Assembly: GCA_025935435.1 (NCBI GenBank)
Contig: JAICVH010000117.1
Location: 1 to 7,251 of the forward strand
Origin: Burkholderiales bacterium
GTDB taxonomy: Bacteria; Pseudomonadota; Gammaproteobacteria; Burkholderiales; Casimicrobiaceae
Direction of reading: 5' to 3'
Length of the DNA: 7,251 bases
Position 1 is the first letter of the stretch; each line of letters begins with the position of its first letter. The translations under genes were made by a program, and so were the position numbers. Shown here in pieces: positions 6,801 to 7,251 of this stretch. The notes under the pieces are model-generated. The model had not been told where the DNA came from. It did not search any database and saw only the letters and a list, made by a program, of their open reading frames with translations.

Positions 6801-7251
6801 CGATGCCTGCGGGCGTCCCCATACGGACGGCGCGGGCGCTGCTCGACGTCGAGGACCCGACGATCATCCCGATCATCCGTGACCCGGCGAAGGTCAGCGA
6901 CGATTCGGAGGCCGTGTTCTATTTCCCCGGCTGCGGGTCCGAGCGGCTGTTTTCGCAGGTCGGATTGGCGACGCAGGCGATGCTCTATCACGTCGGTGCG
7001 CAATGCGTCCTGCCGCCCGGCTACCTGTGCTGCGGTTATCCGCAGACGGCCGCAGGCAACCACGACAAGGGTCAGGAGATCATCACCGACAACCGCGTGT
7101 TGTTTCATCGCGTTGCGAACACGCTCAACTATCTCGACATCCGCACGGTCATCGTGTCGTGCGGAACCTGCCTCGATCAGCTGCAGAAATACGAGTTCGA
7201 GAAGATCTTCCCCGGCTGCCGGTTGCTCGACATACACGAGTATCTGGTGGA
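3827..7251 (+). CDS. Giant fused FAD/iron-sulfur oxidoreductase (DUF3683 type), 3' end outside window
   Basis: Open for 1141 codons from the ATG at 3827 to the right edge without a stop; I recall homologues of about 1,300 residues or more. Domains in order: a DUF3683-like N-terminus (about 20-190, opening [20 protein letters not shown]); an FAD-binding domain with [12 protein letters not shown] (215-226), [21 protein letters not shown] split as C286-C295 and I296-G306, and [12 protein letters not shown] (from 402); an FAD-oxidase C-terminal domain with [10 protein letters not shown] (from 549), [10 protein letters not shown] (695-704), SGEHGIG (739-745) and [11 protein letters not shown] (768-778); 4Fe-4S ligands C821, C824, C827, C831 and C883, C886, C889, C893; and one CCG domain with C1036, C1068-C1069 and C1112/C1115. 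This is GlcD plus GlcF in one chain, comparable to E. coli YdiJ. It probably oxidises a D-2-hydroxyacid and passes electrons through the clusters to the respiratory chain at the membrane's inner face; substrate unassigned. No Shine-Dalgarno precedes the start. Confidence 0.93.
   Translation, partial: [1141 protein letters not shown]

Noticed and set aside
6329..7237. A 302-codon minus-strand open frame next to the one above
   Set aside because: Antisense to the iron-sulfur and CCG portion of the oxidoreductase, whose cysteine motifs prove the plus-strand frame; same composition-driven shadow.
1..7251. Signs of a mobile element, defence island or phage region
   Set aside because: No transposase, integrase, toxin-antitoxin pair, nuclease, tRNA border, terminal repeats or shift in composition was found; every gene has the same codon bias.

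Overview
The window is GC-rich, densely coded chromosomal DNA. It most resembles a betaproteobacterium of the Burkholderia group. That assignment rests on base composition, on the strong third-position G/C bias of every gene, and on the protein families present: a Cupin_6-type AraC regulator, and a DUF3683-type fused flavin/iron-sulfur oxidoreductase that I associate from memory with Burkholderiales. I see no tRNA, rRNA, CRISPR array, insertion sequence, integrase or compositional break, so this looks like resident chromosome.

Layout from left to right. (1) Positions 1-484, minus strand: the N-terminal 161 residues of a TTC38-like tetratricopeptide protein that runs off the left edge. (2) 563-1675, minus: an AraC-family regulator with an N-terminal cupin sensor domain, 78 bp upstream of the TPR gene on the same strand with no clear terminator between them. 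(3) 1676-1842: a 167-bp divergent control region with a perfect 7-bp inverted repeat just upstream of a good -10 box facing right. (4) 1843-2679, plus: a class I SAM-dependent methyltransferase with its own Shine-Dalgarno. (5) 2744-3748, minus, convergent with the methyltransferase: a secreted protein that joins Sel1-like repeats to a ClpP-like serine hydrolase domain. (6) 3749-3826: a 78-bp divergent control region. (7) 3827 to the right edge, plus: a very large single-chain flavin/iron-sulfur oxidoreductase (N-terminal DUF3683, FAD-binding domain, FAD-oxidase C-terminal domain, two 4Fe-4S motifs, cysteine-rich CCG domain). It continues past position 7251 with at least 1141 residues visible.

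How the genes may work together. The AraC regulator and the methyltransferase form a divergent pair, and the inverted repeat sits where a class II activator would bind for the methyltransferase promoter, so local control is plausible (inference). The secreted Sel1/ClpP-like protein and the oxidoreductase share a short divergent promoter region, but nothing in the sequence links their functions. The oxidoreductase is built like GlcD plus GlcF in one chain and is best read as a D-2-hydroxyacid dehydrogenase passing electrons to the respiratory chain; its substrate cannot be read from the sequence.

I do not see a previously undescribed multi-gene system here. The items most worth a second look are the Sel1/ClpP-like secreted fusion with its conserved Ser-His pair, the architecture of the giant oxidoreductase, and the candidate operator between the AraC gene and the methyltransferase.
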